Below are positions 54,108 through 63,862 of a DNA stretch of 64,000 bases, one piece after another. A program made the position numbers and the translations under genes. How positions within the stretch are numbered: position 1 is the stretch's first letter; each line of letters opens with the position of its first letter. Source of the DNA: Glutamicibacter sp. JC586 (GTDB taxonomy: Bacteria; Actinomycetota; Actinomycetes; Actinomycetales; Micrococcaceae); the NCBI RefSeq assembly GCF_009805585.1, contig NZ_VHIN01000010.1, forward strand, positions 718,989 through 782,988. The letters run 5' to 3'. The notes under the pieces are model-generated. The model did no database searches and had not been told where the DNA came from. It saw nothing but the letters and a program-made list of their open reading frames with translations.

Positions 54108-54521
54108 TTAGCTCGCTGGCAGAAGTTCAGAGATGAGGGTTTCGATCCGCGCCCGGATCTCGTCACGAATCGGACGGACCGCTTCAACGCCCTGGCCTGC
54201 GGGATCTTCAAGCTTCCAGTCTTCGTAGCGCTTTCCCGGGAAGATCGGGCAGGTGTCCCCACAACCCATAGTGATCACCACATCTGATTCCTTCACCGCT
54301 TCGGTGGTGAGGATCTTTGGTGTTTCTGCGGACATGTCGATGCCTTCTTCGGCCATCGCCTGTACCGCGGCTGGGTTCACCGCATCAGCCGGTGCAGATC
54401 CCGCCGAACGGACCTCAATCTTCCCCTCAGCCAAGTGCGACAGGTAGGCCGCAGCCATTTGTGAACGGCCTGCATTGTGAATGCAGACGAAGAGAACCGA
54501 TGGCTTTTGAATATCAGTCAT
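54108..54521 (-). CDS. arsC: Arsenate reductase (thioredoxin/mycoredoxin type)
   Basis: 137 residues of the low-molecular-weight phosphatase fold: VCIHNAGRSQMAA (CX5R) and later VITMGCGDTCPIFPGKRYED with the resolving cysteines, ending EDPAGQGVE. It reduces arsenate to arsenite for export by Acr3. It lies 14 bases after acr3 in the same operon. Confidence 0.93.
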   Translation of the reverse strand: MTDIQKPSVLFVCIHNAGRSQMAAAYLSHLAEGKIEVRSAGSAPADAVNPAAVQAMAEEGIDMSAETPKILTTEAVKESDVVITMGCGDTCPIFPGKRYEDWKLEDPAGQGVEAVRPIRDEIRARIETLISELLPAS

Positions 54522-54535
54522 AATGCTTTGATTCC

Positions 54536-55624
54536 TTAGGATGAAGCGGTGGCGAGTTGGGTGGACGGGAAGAATTTGCGCGACCAGAGGGCCACATAAA
54601 CCAGGGCTATTAGGATGGGCACCTCTATCAATGGGCCAACTACACCGGCCAGGGCCTGACCGCTTGTTGCCCCAAAGGTCGCGATAGCCACCGCAATAGC
54701 CAGTTCAAAGTTATTGCCTGCTGCGGTAAAGGCCAGGGTGGTAGTGCGCGGGTATCCGAGGTTCAGCGCGCGACCGATAAGCATTCCGGAACCAAAAACC
54801 ACCACAAAGTAGGTCAGCAGTGGTAGCGCAATGCGCACGACATCCCATGGCTTGGAAGTGATTGCTTCTCCCTGCAGGGCAAAGAGTAAAACGATGGTGA
54901 ACAGCAATCCATACAGTGCCCACGGGCCAATCTTGGGGAGGAATTTTTCTTCGTACCAGTCGCGGCCTTTGGCCTTTTCGCCAAGTGTGCGGGTGAGGAA
55001 TCCGGCTACCAATGGGATGCCGAGGAATACTAGTACCGAGGCGGTGATGGCAGCGATGGAGAATTGCGCGCTGGTGGTTTCCAGTCCCAGCCATGAGGGC
55101 AGCAGCTGGAGGTAGAACCAGCCCAGCGCACCGAAGGCAATGACTTGGAAGATCGAGTTGATAGCTACCAGTACTGCCGCTGCTTCACGGTCTCCGCAGG
55201 CCAAGTCATTCCAGATGAACACCATGGCGATACAGCGGGCCAGACCAACGATGATCAGTCCGGTGCGATATTCAGGCAGATCGGCGAGGAAGATCCAGGC
55301 CAGCGCGAACATGAACGCAGGAGCGAGCACCCAGTTGATCAGCAATGAGGTGACCATGAGTTTTTTATCGGCTAGCACCTGTCCAGTTTCGTTGTAACGA
55401 ACCTTTGCGAGGACCGGATACATCATCACCAGCAGGCCAAGAGCGATTGGTACCGAGACGCCGCCGATGGTGAATCGATCCAGAACTTCGCCAAGCTTTG
55501 GGAAGACTCGTCCCAAACCTAGCCCGACAGCCATGGATAAAAGAATCCATAGCGCCAAATACCGGTCCAAGAAAGAAAGCTTGGCGGCCACTGGGGCAGT
55601 ATCGGGCGCAGGCACAGCTGTCAC
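54536..55624 (-). CDS. acr3: Arsenite efflux permease Acr3
   Basis: About 362 residues, ten helices. GLARCIAMVFIWNDLACGDR contains the catalytic cysteine and GYPRTTTLAFTAAGNNFELA the second conserved region of Acr3. The start is GTG 55624 (VTAVPAPD), with GGAG about ten bases upstream; TTG 55645 is less likely because it would overlap that site. It is divergent from arsR and followed by arsC. Confidence 0.93.
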   Translation of the reverse strand: MTAVPAPDTAPVAAKLSFLDRYLALWILLSMAVGLGLGRVFPKLGEVLDRFTIGGVSVPIALGLLVMMYPVLAKVRYNETGQVLADKKLMVTSLLINWVLAPAFMFALAWIFLADLPEYRTGLIIVGLARCIAMVFIWNDLACGDREAAAVLVAINSIFQVIAFGALGWFYLQLLPSWLGLETTSAQFSIAAITASVLVFLGIPLVAGFLTRTLGEKAKGRDWYEEKFLPKIGPWALYGLLFTIVLLFALQGEAITSKPWDVVRIALPLLTYFVVVFGSGMLIGRALNLGYPRTTTLAFTAAGNNFELAIAVAIATFGATSGQALAGVVGPLIEVPILIALVYVALWSRKFFPSTQLATASS

Positions 55625-55650
55625 GTAGTCATCACTCCAAAACAAGACAT

Positions 55651-55698
55651 CGACGATTATCGATATGTTGAGTATGATGACAGATATCGACGTTTGTC
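55651..55698. promoter_or_regulatory. Paired ArsR operators
   Basis: Two related boxes face each other between arsR and acr3: CGACGATTATCGATATG at 55651-55667 and AGATATCGACGTTTGTC at 55682-55698, sharing ATATCGA in opposite orientation. They fit ArsR-type operators controlling both directions. Confidence 0.6.
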
Positions 55699-55733
55699 AA
55701 TCTCTGGTTCAACGACAAAGAGAGCAGGACACC

Positions 55734-56105
55734 ATGAGCACCAGCAGTATCAATCAGGCCGGTACCGATACTGAAAACCTCAGTGCCCCTTGTTGTGCTC
55801 CTTCGGCAACTCAGAACGCACTGAACCCTGAAGAAGCAGAACTCTTAGCCTCACGCTTCAAAGCCCTAAGCGATCCCAGCCGTCTGCGGATCCTGTCGAT
55901 CGTGGCATCCAATAAGAATGCTGAAACGTGCGTTTGCGACCTGCCTGAACCGTTAGGCCTCAAGCAGCCAACGGTCTCGCACCATCTTAAAATCTTGGTT
56001 GATGCTGGACTCTTACATCGCGAAAAGCGAGGAGTCTGGGCGTACTACTCGATTGTTCCTCGCGCCCTTGAGTCTCTCCAGTCAACGTTAGTCTTCACGC
56101 CCTAA
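55734..56105 (+). CDS. arsR: ArsR-family arsenite-sensing repressor
   Basis: 123 residues. FKALSDPSRLRILSIV and LKQPTVSHHLKILVDAGL form the winged helix; ETCVCDLPEPL carries the paired cysteines of the ArsR sensing site, with a further CC near the N-terminus. ATG 55734 is chosen by AGGA five bases upstream and the domain start. Confidence 0.92.
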   Translation: MSTSSINQAGTDTENLSAPCCAPSATQNALNPEEAELLASRFKALSDPSRLRILSIVASNKNAETCVCDLPEPLGLKQPTVSHHLKILVDAGLLHREKRGVWAYYSIVPRALESLQSTLVFTP

Positions 56106-56151
56106 AGCCACCGCGGAAAACTAGACGGAAAGCTTCAGTACGGGTATGGCG

Positions 56152-56973
56152 CTAGTCCACCTCCACCACATGGTTCCACGTGAAGCTCGGAGTCTGTTTG
56201 TTCAAGAACGCGGAGATCCCAGTGGCCGGATCATCCGCGATAGCCATCTGCTTCTGCCAATAGTCATTGATCTGCGGCAAATCCGACGACCCGGTGGCGA
56301 TGGAATCAACGATAGCCTTCATCGCTTGAATGGACAGGGCCGAACGCCCTGCCAGGTGCTGCGCATAGTTTTGCACTTCATCCCAGAACCCGGCAACAGG
56401 AAGCACTCGGCCCACCAACCCAACATTCTTTGCCTCGGCAGCGTCAATGAAGTCCGCGCTAAAAAGTAGTTGCTTAGCAACTCCCGGTCCGACTAAGTGC
56501 ACCAGGCGTTCAATTCCACTGGTGGGATACACGATGCCTATTTTGGACGGGGTGATAGCAAACTTGGCCCGGTCGCTGGCCATACGAAGATCGCAGGCCC
56601 CGGCGATCTGCCATCCACCACCAACGCAGTATCCGTCAATGGCGGCGATGGCCGGCTTGGGGAAAGTGGCCAAGGCATTTTCGCCCGCGCTGACATGTCC
56701 GCCGTCATGGCGTCCAGATTCCGTATCATGCAAGATGGCCCGCAAATCACTGATGTCGGCCCCGGCCGAGAAATTCTCACCTGCGCCACGAACCACCACA
56801 ACCCGTACCGAATCGTCATGCTCCAAGCTATAAAGTAACGGAGCAAACTGGCTCCACATATCTTTGGACACCGCATTACGACGGCGCGGATTATCAATCA
56901 CCAACGTTGCCACCGCGCCATGACGTGCTACGCGCAAACCTCCAAGTGAGTCTGTTGCCCGTTGATCAATCAC
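56152..56973 (-). CDS. Enoyl-CoA hydratase/isomerase
   Basis: 273 residues with GENFSAGADISDL (oxyanion hole/CoA site) and YCVGGGWQIAGACDLRMASD, SKIGIVYPTSG. GTG 56973 has GGGGGAG six bases upstream and is preferred to ATG 57009. It follows mmsB in a valine-type operon, so it may hydrate methacrylyl-CoA. Confidence 0.87.
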   Translation of the reverse strand: MIDQRATDSLGGLRVARHGAVATLVIDNPRRRNAVSKDMWSQFAPLLYSLEHDDSVRVVVVRGAGENFSAGADISDLRAILHDTESGRHDGGHVSAGENALATFPKPAIAAIDGYCVGGGWQIAGACDLRMASDRAKFAITPSKIGIVYPTSGIERLVHLVGPGVAKQLLFSADFIDAAEAKNVGLVGRVLPVAGFWDEVQNYAQHLAGRSALSIQAMKAIVDSIATGSSDLPQINDYWQKQMAIADDPATGISAFLNKQTPSFTWNHVVEVD

Positions 56974-57060
56974 TGATCGCTCCCCCACACCCCAGCTGTA
57001 CATCGCCATCGTTGAATACAGCCTATGGCTCTAGCGCGCCAGAGGTGATCATTGAACAGA

Positions 57061-57963
57061 TCAGGCCCCGGATGAGGCAGCTCTGATCTCCTCGATAATC
57101 CCCGAGAAGTCTTTTCCTGCACCACTACCGGCAGCAAAGTCGCGATAGATCTTTTCGGCGACCAGGCCAAGTTGCGCCTTCACTCCTGAGGAATTCACTG
57201 CCTCGGCAGCCAGCCCCAAATCTTTGGCCATCAACGCTCCTGCGAATCCTGGTTGGAAGTCCCTATTCGCTGGGCTGGTTGGCACAGGACCCGGTACCGG
57301 ACAGTTGGTGGTCAAGGCCCAGCACTGGCCGGTGGCCGCCGAGGCCACATCAAAGAGTGCCTCGTTGGATAGGCCAAGACTCTCGCCAAGAACAAAGGCT
57401 TCAGACACGGCAATCATGCTCACTCCGAGGATCATGTTGTTGCAGACCTTCGCCGCTTGCCCCGCACCTGGGCCGCCGCAGTGAACGATTCGCTTGCCCA
57501 TATCTTGGAAGATCACTTCAGCCGCAGCAAAGTCCTCGTCGCTACCGCCGACCATAAAAGTTAGTGTTCCGTTTTCTGCTCCGGTGGTTCCACCGGATAC
57601 CGGTGCATCTACTCCGCGATGCCCGGCCTCACCGAGCAACTGATGCACGGTGCGGGCATCATCTACTGCGATAGTGGAACATTCAAGGAACAACGTGCCC
57701 TTGGGTGCGGCGGCGAGTAATCCATCAGGACCTTCCAAGGCACCGATCACGTGCCGCCCAGCGGGAAGCATCGTGATGACCACCTCTGCGTTGGCTGCTG
57801 CTTGAGCCCCGGATTCGGCGATAGGCACACCCGCATTCTTGGCGGCCGCAATGGCCGGTTCTGACAGGTCGAACCCCAGCACGTTGTGTCCTGCTTTGAC
57901 GAGGTTGGCGGCCATATAACCACCCATATGTCCCAGTCCAATAAAAGCAATGTTCGTGGCCAT
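57061..57963 (-). CDS. mmsB: 3-hydroxyisobutyrate dehydrogenase
   Basis: 300 residues. IAFIGLGHMGGYMAANLVKA (NAD-binding), SGGTTGAENGTLTFMVGG and the catalytic-lysine region GGPGAGQAAKVCNN are all present. It oxidises 3-hydroxyisobutyrate to methylmalonate semialdehyde in valine degradation. Lies between the acyl-CoA dehydrogenase and hydratase genes; no mmsA is in view. Confidence 0.93.
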   Translation of the reverse strand: MATNIAFIGLGHMGGYMAANLVKAGHNVLGFDLSEPAIAAAKNAGVPIAESGAQAAANAEVVITMLPAGRHVIGALEGPDGLLAAAPKGTLFLECSTIAVDDARTVHQLLGEAGHRGVDAPVSGGTTGAENGTLTFMVGGSDEDFAAAEVIFQDMGKRIVHCGGPGAGQAAKVCNNMILGVSMIAVSEAFVLGESLGLSNEALFDVASAATGQCWALTTNCPVPGPVPTSPANRDFQPGFAGALMAKDLGLAAEAVNSSGVKAQLGLVAEKIYRDFAAGSGAGKDFSGIIEEIRAASSGA

Positions 57964-58025
57964 GTGAATTCTCTCTTCTTCGTTGAAGGCTTATTCGTTG
58001 GAATTTCAGTCTGCGACAGCGAGAA

Positions 58026-59162
58026 CTACGAGTCCAGCAGTGTGCGGCCTATGATCAGGCGCATGATTTCGTTACTGCCTTCAAGGATCTGATGCACGCG
58101 CAGGTCGCGGGCTATTTTCTCCAGACCATATTCGGCTAGGTAGCCGTATCCACCGTGGAGCTGGATGGCCGTATTGGCTGCGTTAAACCCTGCATCGGTA
58201 GCCAGTCGTTTAGCCATGGCACACAGTTTCACCGCGTTCGGCGCTCCAGCATCCAAGGCGGCGGCTGCCCGCCACAATAAGGTACGCGCCGCTTCAAGTT
58301 CGGTTTCCATATCGGCCAGTTTGAAGACTAAGGATTGCTGGTTGGTCAACGGGCCGCCGAAAGCTTCACGTTCTTTGAGGTAAGCAATCGACTTCTCCAG
58401 CGCCTTCTGTCCGCCACCCAAGGAGCAGGCGCCAATGTTCAGGCGTCCGCCGTTGAGCCCTTTCATAGCAAAACCGAACCCGTCACCCTCATTGCCCAGG
58501 ATATTGCGGGCGGGCACGCGCACGTTATCCATGATGACCTGACGGGTAGGCTGAGCATTCCAGCCCATCTTCTTTTCATTAGGCCCAAAAGATAGTCCGG
58601 GCGTTTCTGCCGGAACGAGGATGGCAGAGATGCCCCGGGCACCGGTATCTGCGGTGCGAGCCATGACAATGTACGCAGCGGATGCCCCGGCGCCTGATAT
58701 AAATTGCTTCACACCGTTCAGTACGTAGTCATCACCATCGCGCACGGCGCGAGTGCGCAGAGCCGCCGCATCAGATCCGACTCCAGGTTCGGTGAGGCAG
58801 TAACTGCCGAGCGACTTCATGGTGGTGAGTTGTGGAATCCATTCTTCACGAAGCTCTAAAGACCCAAAGGTATCGATCATCCAAACGACCATGTTGTGGA
58901 TGGAGATGTAGGCGGAGATGGTGGGATCCGCCTTAGCCAGCTCCTCAAAAATCAGTACCGCGTCACTGCGGGTGAGTCCCGATCCACCAAATTCTTCCTT
59001 GGCGTAGATACCGCCCATTCCAAGTTCGCCTGCTTGCGCCAGAACGTCGATTGGAAAGTGTTTGTTTTCGTCCCAGCTCGCTGCATTAGGTTCCAATGCA
59101 GTGGAGGCGAAGTCTCGGACCATGTCTACTAGTGCGCGCTGGTCCTCGGATATTTCAAACAT
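58026..59162 (-). CDS. Acyl-CoA dehydrogenase (isobutyryl-CoA dehydrogenase type)
   Basis: 378 residues. SYCLTEPGVGSDAAALRTRA, then QLHGGYGYLAEYGLEKIARD, with the catalytic-base region LEGSNEIMRLIIGR near the end. ATG 59162 follows AAAGGG. The neighbours (mmsB, hydratase) make isobutyryl-CoA or a short branched acyl-CoA the likely substrate. FAD-dependent, cytoplasmic. Confidence 0.9.
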   Translation of the reverse strand: MFEISEDQRALVDMVRDFASTALEPNAASWDENKHFPIDVLAQAGELGMGGIYAKEEFGGSGLTRSDAVLIFEELAKADPTISAYISIHNMVVWMIDTFGSLELREEWIPQLTTMKSLGSYCLTEPGVGSDAAALRTRAVRDGDDYVLNGVKQFISGAGASAAYIVMARTADTGARGISAILVPAETPGLSFGPNEKKMGWNAQPTRQVIMDNVRVPARNILGNEGDGFGFAMKGLNGGRLNIGACSLGGGQKALEKSIAYLKEREAFGGPLTNQQSLVFKLADMETELEAARTLLWRAAAALDAGAPNAVKLCAMAKRLATDAGFNAANTAIQLHGGYGYLAEYGLEKIARDLRVHQILEGSNEIMRLIIGRTLLDS

Positions 59163-59383
59163 GCTCAGCCCTTTTTCGGAGTAGTTTAGGCTCAAATATA
59201 GTTGGACATCCTACTAATTACTAGGTCTTCCAAGTAAATACTTTTAGCTCTTCGCTTCAGCCGCGACGAGTATTCTCAATGAACGAAATATTCGCTGCCC
59301 TTTCGCCAACGCGCTGCAAGAATTCTTGGGAAGAATCGTGTCCAGAATCTCGACGCGACAGGTGCAAGGAGGCATCGGATCAC

Positions 59384-60625
59384 ATGCGCTCAACTACAGA
59401 TCAGCCTGAGCAGCGAACCAACTCCGCGTGGATCATTATCGTGGCTTCCGGAGTCATCGCCGGCCTGCACATCTGGAAGCTCTCCCCTGCACTAGGTGTC
59501 ATCCGAGACGAACTAGGCTTTTCAATCATTTTCTCGGGTGTACTTCTGGGCGTCGTTCAAGCAGCCGGCATGCTCGGCGGCTTAGCCGTGTCATTGCTCG
59601 CTGAAGTTCTGTCTCAACGACGGACCTTGATCCTCGGACTTTGCTTACTGATCCTGGGCAGTGCCTTGGGTTCTTTCTCGCCGAACTCCTACATCCTGCT
59701 GGCCACACGAATGATCGAAGGTGCCGGAGTCATCATGGCCACCGTGATGGGGCCAGGTTTGGTCAAACGCCACGCGCCGCCTAGTAACGTCAACATGGCA
59801 GTGGGCTGGTGGGCTGCCTACATGGGGCTGGCTACTTTTATTGGCGTCTTTTCTACGTCCTTAGCCCTGCAGCATATCTCGTGGCAACTCTGGTGGGGAC
59901 TGTTGGCGTTATTCACGGCGCTACCCATTCCACTGATCTACAAATACGTTCCGCCCGATACCCCATCGGGTCCTTCAGCTTTGTGCCCGGCGCTTTCTCG
60001 CATCCTCACCACAGCCCGCTCCGGTCGAGTGTGGGTGAGCGGCCTAATTTTTGGGTGTTATACGGTGCAATGGATGGCCGTGGTGGGGTTCCTGCCCACA
60101 ATTTATGCCGAGTTCGGGCTGTCGCCGGTTACTGATGGTTTAGCCTCGGCCGCCGTTGGTGGGTTGAACGCGGTGGGCGCCATCATTTGTGGGACGTTAC
60201 TGCATCGAGGATTCAACGGGCAAAATCTTCTTTTCTCCGGTTTTGCCCTGATGGCTTTAGCAGCCGTCGCGACGTTCGCCTTCGACTACCCAACAAGCTT
60301 GATGTGGATGCAGATCGCTAGCGTTGGGATGTTTTCCTTATGCGGGGCCGCGATCCCCACGACGGTGACTCGGATCGTCGTTGATCTTGTACCGGCTGGT
60401 GGTTCCGCGCCTGCGGCCATGGGCCTGGCCCAACAGATTTTTAACATCGGCAATTTCACCGGCCCCATGCTGTTGGCTGGCGTGGTCTCATATACCGGCG
60501 GGTGGAATGCAGCATGGTGGATGGCGGTGTTCTTTTCTTTGATCGGCACGCTACTGACCATAGTTCTGGCGCGGAAAAATTCACCTTTCGCCTCGCGCCA
60601 CCAGGGTTCCGTAGATTCTGCGTGA
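59384..60625 (+). CDS. MFS transporter of the CynX/NimT type
   Basis: 413 residues, about 12 helices (LHIWKLSPALGVIRDELGFS, then GLVKRHAPPSNVNMAVGWWA). GGAGG at 59368-59372 precedes ATG 59384 by 11 bases. Substrate unknown; CynX/NimT relatives handle cyanate, nitroimidazole and other small molecules. Confidence 0.83.
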   Translation: MRSTTDQPEQRTNSAWIIIVASGVIAGLHIWKLSPALGVIRDELGFSIIFSGVLLGVVQAAGMLGGLAVSLLAEVLSQRRTLILGLCLLILGSALGSFSPNSYILLATRMIEGAGVIMATVMGPGLVKRHAPPSNVNMAVGWWAAYMGLATFIGVFSTSLALQHISWQLWWGLLALFTALPIPLIYKYVPPDTPSGPSALCPALSRILTTARSGRVWVSGLIFGCYTVQWMAVVGFLPTIYAEFGLSPVTDGLASAAVGGLNAVGAIICGTLLHRGFNGQNLLFSGFALMALAAVATFAFDYPTSLMWMQIASVGMFSLCGAAIPTTVTRIVVDLVPAGGSAPAAMGLAQQIFNIGNFTGPMLLAGVVSYTGGWNAAWWMAVFFSLIGTLLTIVLARKNSPFASRHQGSVDSA

Positions 60626-60627
60626 CC

Positions 60628-60952
60628 TCAGAGTCCGGACAGCAATTCGTTCAGGTAACGGTATCAAGGACACTGTGTGCTCGGAGGCTTTAACTCTCAA
60701 AGCCCGATGCTTTTGCGGTGATACCCGTAACCGAATATTTCCGCTGTACTCACGCAGTGCAAACGGAAGAGGGACTTCTTCACCTGATTTGTATAGGTCC
60801 GCGACGGTGTTCTGCACGAGGTCACGAATCCCCGTTAGGGCAGCTTGTGGTGATCCAGCAAGCCATGACAAAGATGGGAACTGCGCAACGGTGGCAACGA
60901 ATTCATCATCCTCAGCGGACCATGCGACGCTGTACTTGTATTAAGTTGCCAG
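60628..60952 (-). pseudogene. hicB: HicB antitoxin with three lesions
   Basis: The frame from 60940 reads YKYSVAWSAEDDEFVATVAQ, then FPSLSWLAGSPQAAL and ALREYSGNIRLRV, a clear HicB. The start position is now CTG (60950-60952; ATG expected), the fourth codon is TAA (60941-60943; GAA expected), and a one-base insertion near 60662 breaks VSLN-RYLNELLSGL into two frames. The antitoxin cannot be made at full length by normal translation. Confidence 0.75.
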
Positions 60953-60975
60953 GACTAGATCACCTGCAAGCATCT

Positions 60976-61218
60976 TTAGCTCCCCATTTTCTCTATAGCG
61001 GCCAGTACCTGCTTCACTTGGTAGGGCTTAGCGAAACCACCCCTGTTTTGAATGTTGATGCGAGGATCACCCTCCCACGGAATTTGAAAAACAAGGTGAC
61101 TTCCCGCGGTTGCACGCAGTGGTCCAATCAACGCGGTGCAAACTTTGGTTAGTTCTGAGAAGCGGATGTTCTTGGGATTGCTCCTGCTCTTGAACACTAT
61201 GCCGTCTATTGAAGGCAT
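60976..61218 (-). CDS. hicA: HicA-family mRNA interferase toxin
   Basis: 80 residues. SNPKNIRFSELTKVCTAL, then GSHLVFQIPWEGDPRINIQN with the catalytic histidine in GSH, and YQVKQVLAAIEKM at the end: a complete HicA double-stranded-RNA-binding fold. It lies directly before the broken hicB, so the gene order is toxin first. No clear ribosome site precedes ATG 61218. Confidence 0.8.
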   Translation of the reverse strand: MPSIDGIVFKSRSNPKNIRFSELTKVCTALIGPLRATAGSHLVFQIPWEGDPRINIQNRGGFAKPYQVKQVLAAIEKMGS

Positions 61219-61398
61219 CGCAGAATGGTTCCATTATTGGCACCAATTTGGCAAGGGTAGATCTTCTCTCGGTAGTTCATGCAGGAACCATACGATCGGG
61301 GTGGGCCGTTGAGTCGGCACGCATAACGCGTTGTGAACAACCGGTCATAAGGATCATGGGAATACCAACCAGATGACTGAAAAGATGGGAATCCTGTC

Positions 61399-63288
61399 CT
61401 AGCGGAACAAGTCTAGGTAAGCCAGCGAGTATCCGACTCGGTAATCACTGGCCGGTTCGCTGGCGACCAGTTCACGATCGGATCGTGCCACCTCTACTTG
61501 GTCTGTCACGATGCCATCAACGGGCAAAGACAGCAGTTTGCGAATCGTGGACTCATCATTGACGGTCCAGACGTAGACTTCTTGATCCCTCGAATGAGCT
61601 TGTTCCAAAAGATCCGGGCGGAACGACGCTTGCTCTATCGTGTAAAAATCGCAGTTCACGGCCGGCAACTGCCCCACACTCATGGCCACAGTCAGACCCA
61701 CCCGAAGCTCCGGACGCAGGCGCTTAATTTCACTGACCGCGTGGGCGTCGAGCGAATGGTAGATATTGCTTGTTGCTGTGCCCGCAGAATCAATATCCTT
61801 GAGGAACTCCTGCAGGTACCCCTTGGGCTCATGCCCGGTGACCTTGAGCTCTACAAGCACCGGGATTCCGAGCTTCTTCGCGTGCTTTAGATACTGACTC
61901 ATGGTCGGGATGCGGTCAGTGAATCCCCCCTCACGCACTGTCACCTTCTGAACTTCTTTTAGGGTCATATCGAAGATATTTCGGTTGACCCCGGAGACCA
62001 TGAACAGGTTGCTGTCGTGGCTGGCGACAAAGTGTCCGTCCTTGGTCAGCTGGAAGTCCGCTTCAACATAATCAGCATGGTGCTCGGCAGCAGCGTCGAG
62101 GGCACCTAGGGTGTTTTCGACGCCGCCTGCAGAATATCCGCGATGAGCAAGCACGAGTGTATTTTCCGCTCCCGTGGTGATCTTGCCCGATACGGGAGAG
62201 ACATACAGACTGACCGACACCGCAACCACAAACGCGAGTGTTCCTAGGATTACGCGGGTCGCTTTAACTTTGAAAGTGCGGGCGCGAAGTGAGCGCTCCT
62301 CGTAAACCGAGGGTAGCCCCAACCGGTCTCGGCTCAGTGCCACCAAAATTTGCAGTGCAACGACTGTAGCAGCACCAATAATCAGGAATCCGAGCGTATG
62401 CCCGACTCCAATGCACAGGCTTGCCACAATGGCGGCGCCTTCTCGACTCATCAAGCCGGTAGCCAGCTCTGGAATCCAGGTGAGAACTTCCACCATAATC
62501 GAGGCACCCAGCGCCGCGATTCCAAGTGGCAACCCCACCAATAGGAGATACCGGAAAAAGTTCTTGTGAGTCGCTTTCATGCTGTTACCCAGCGCAGCCA
62601 GTGGCCTTTTCTCCCCGATGACCATCAGTGGAAGAGTCAGAATCAGCCGCAGGTTCAGCCAGAGAATGGCTACGATGATCAAAGAATAAATCCCGGTACT
62701 GATCGGGACTTTGAGGTACTCACGAGTGATAAAGGGAGGAATGCCCACGCCCTGAATCAATACCGAAGACAGTCCCAGCCCACCTAGAGGAAGCGCGAGG
62801 AAAAAGTAAATCATCATCGCCACCGAGGGGTAGCGCAATAACTTCCCCAAGGCCGCCAAGGTATCGAAGAACATCTCCCGAAGGCTCGGCGGCCTCCCTG
62901 ATTGCTGGCGGTTAACCATCACGATCAGGGAAAAGAACTGCAATCCGACCGCAGCCAAGGCGATGATGGCGATCGCTAACAACAAGAGGACCGAGATCGG
63001 GTGAGTCAGCAATACCGTGAATGTTCGGTCGGTGACGTTCACGAGGTCGCTGGCTTCGAGGGCCAGATTGAAGAGGTACCTAATCGCAGGCATGACGCCG
63101 AGGCCATTGATCAGCTGAATGATGCTGATCACCGCGAGATAATAGAAAACTCTCGCGTGACTCAGTCGCCAAATCCGATGAAGGAAACTCAGAATTTCTG
63201 AGTAGCGTGGCACGGCGTGGCCCGTGGAGGGGTGCAACCGAGCGGAATGACCTTGGCCAGCTGGCCCAAATTTCATTCGCTTATTCAC
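61399..63288 (-). CDS. Membrane-anchored glycerophosphodiester phosphodiesterase
   Basis: 629 residues. Residues 1-370 are a membrane domain (about eight helices; PLPLxGLGLSSV-like segments) of the GDPD membrane-domain family; residues about 380-629 are the GDPD barrel: VLAHRGYSAGGVENTLGALD, VEADFQLTKDGHFVASHD, VLVELKVTG. It hydrolyses glycerophosphodiesters, perhaps at the outer membrane face. The start is GTG 63288, with ATG 63276 as an alternative. Confidence 0.88.
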   Translation of the reverse strand: MNKRMKFGPAGQGHSARLHPSTGHAVPRYSEILSFLHRIWRLSHARVFYYLAVISIIQLINGLGVMPAIRYLFNLALEASDLVNVTDRTFTVLLTHPISVLLLLAIAIIALAAVGLQFFSLIVMVNRQQSGRPPSLREMFFDTLAALGKLLRYPSVAMMIYFFLALPLGGLGLSSVLIQGVGIPPFITREYLKVPISTGIYSLIIVAILWLNLRLILTLPLMVIGEKRPLAALGNSMKATHKNFFRYLLLVGLPLGIAALGASIMVEVLTWIPELATGLMSREGAAIVASLCIGVGHTLGFLIIGAATVVALQILVALSRDRLGLPSVYEERSLRARTFKVKATRVILGTLAFVVAVSVSLYVSPVSGKITTGAENTLVLAHRGYSAGGVENTLGALDAAAEHHADYVEADFQLTKDGHFVASHDSNLFMVSGVNRNIFDMTLKEVQKVTVREGGFTDRIPTMSQYLKHAKKLGIPVLVELKVTGHEPKGYLQEFLKDIDSAGTATSNIYHSLDAHAVSEIKRLRPELRVGLTVAMSVGQLPAVNCDFYTIEQASFRPDLLEQAHSRDQEVYVWTVNDESTIRKLLSLPVDGIVTDQVEVARSDRELVASEPASDYRVGYSLAYLDLFR

Positions 63289-63862
63289 TGCTCAATGTCC
63301 CGTTCTGATCTACGAAAACCCAAAGAAGGCTAACTGCCATCTTATCGCCAGAGCTAAACAGTCGCTGTGGACAGGGTCTCAGAATCCCTTGGAACTCGCG
63401 GTGTTCAGTATCAGCACCGTAATCGAAAGCACTGCGCGCAAGAGGTTTACTTACCGAGAAAATGGTGGAGTGTTTACTGGCTCTTCCCAGATGACGGTGT
63501 AGGTCGGCCGGGCGCGTCGGTCCGCAGATAGGCGTCGAGAACTCCCGACGACGGAGGTTCCTACGCCATCCATCCGAAAGACCTCGACGTGTCCGACGCT
63601 ACCCCGCCGGCCGGCTTCGGCCGCCCTGACCTAACCGCCTTCGCGGCTCATCCCAATCGGGTCTGCTGACCCTCTCGGCGAGAACCCAGCGACATCACAG
63701 CCACCCAACCTCGACCGTCCAGGAAGCCGGGGCGCGTCACATGGGCTGTGCTGCGGGCGTGTCGAGTGGGTAGTCCAGGGGCGACGCAGGAGCGTCGACG
63801 CGACGTGCTGAGAGGTGGTTCCAACCGAGCGCTAGGACACAAGCTACAGGCATGGCGATAGG
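63289..63862. other. Intergenic DNA with abrupt rise in GC
   Basis: No gene is supported. Up to about 63500 composition matches the neighbours (line 63421 about 47% GC by hand count); beyond it GC jumps (line 63601 about 73%), with a short GGCCGGC-TTC-GGCCG hairpin near 63608. This looks like the edge of transferred DNA. Confidence 0.5.

Noticed and set aside
63648..63842. 64-codon minus-strand frame in GC-rich DNA
   Set aside because: High GC creates long frames by chance; arginine/serine-rich with no motif.
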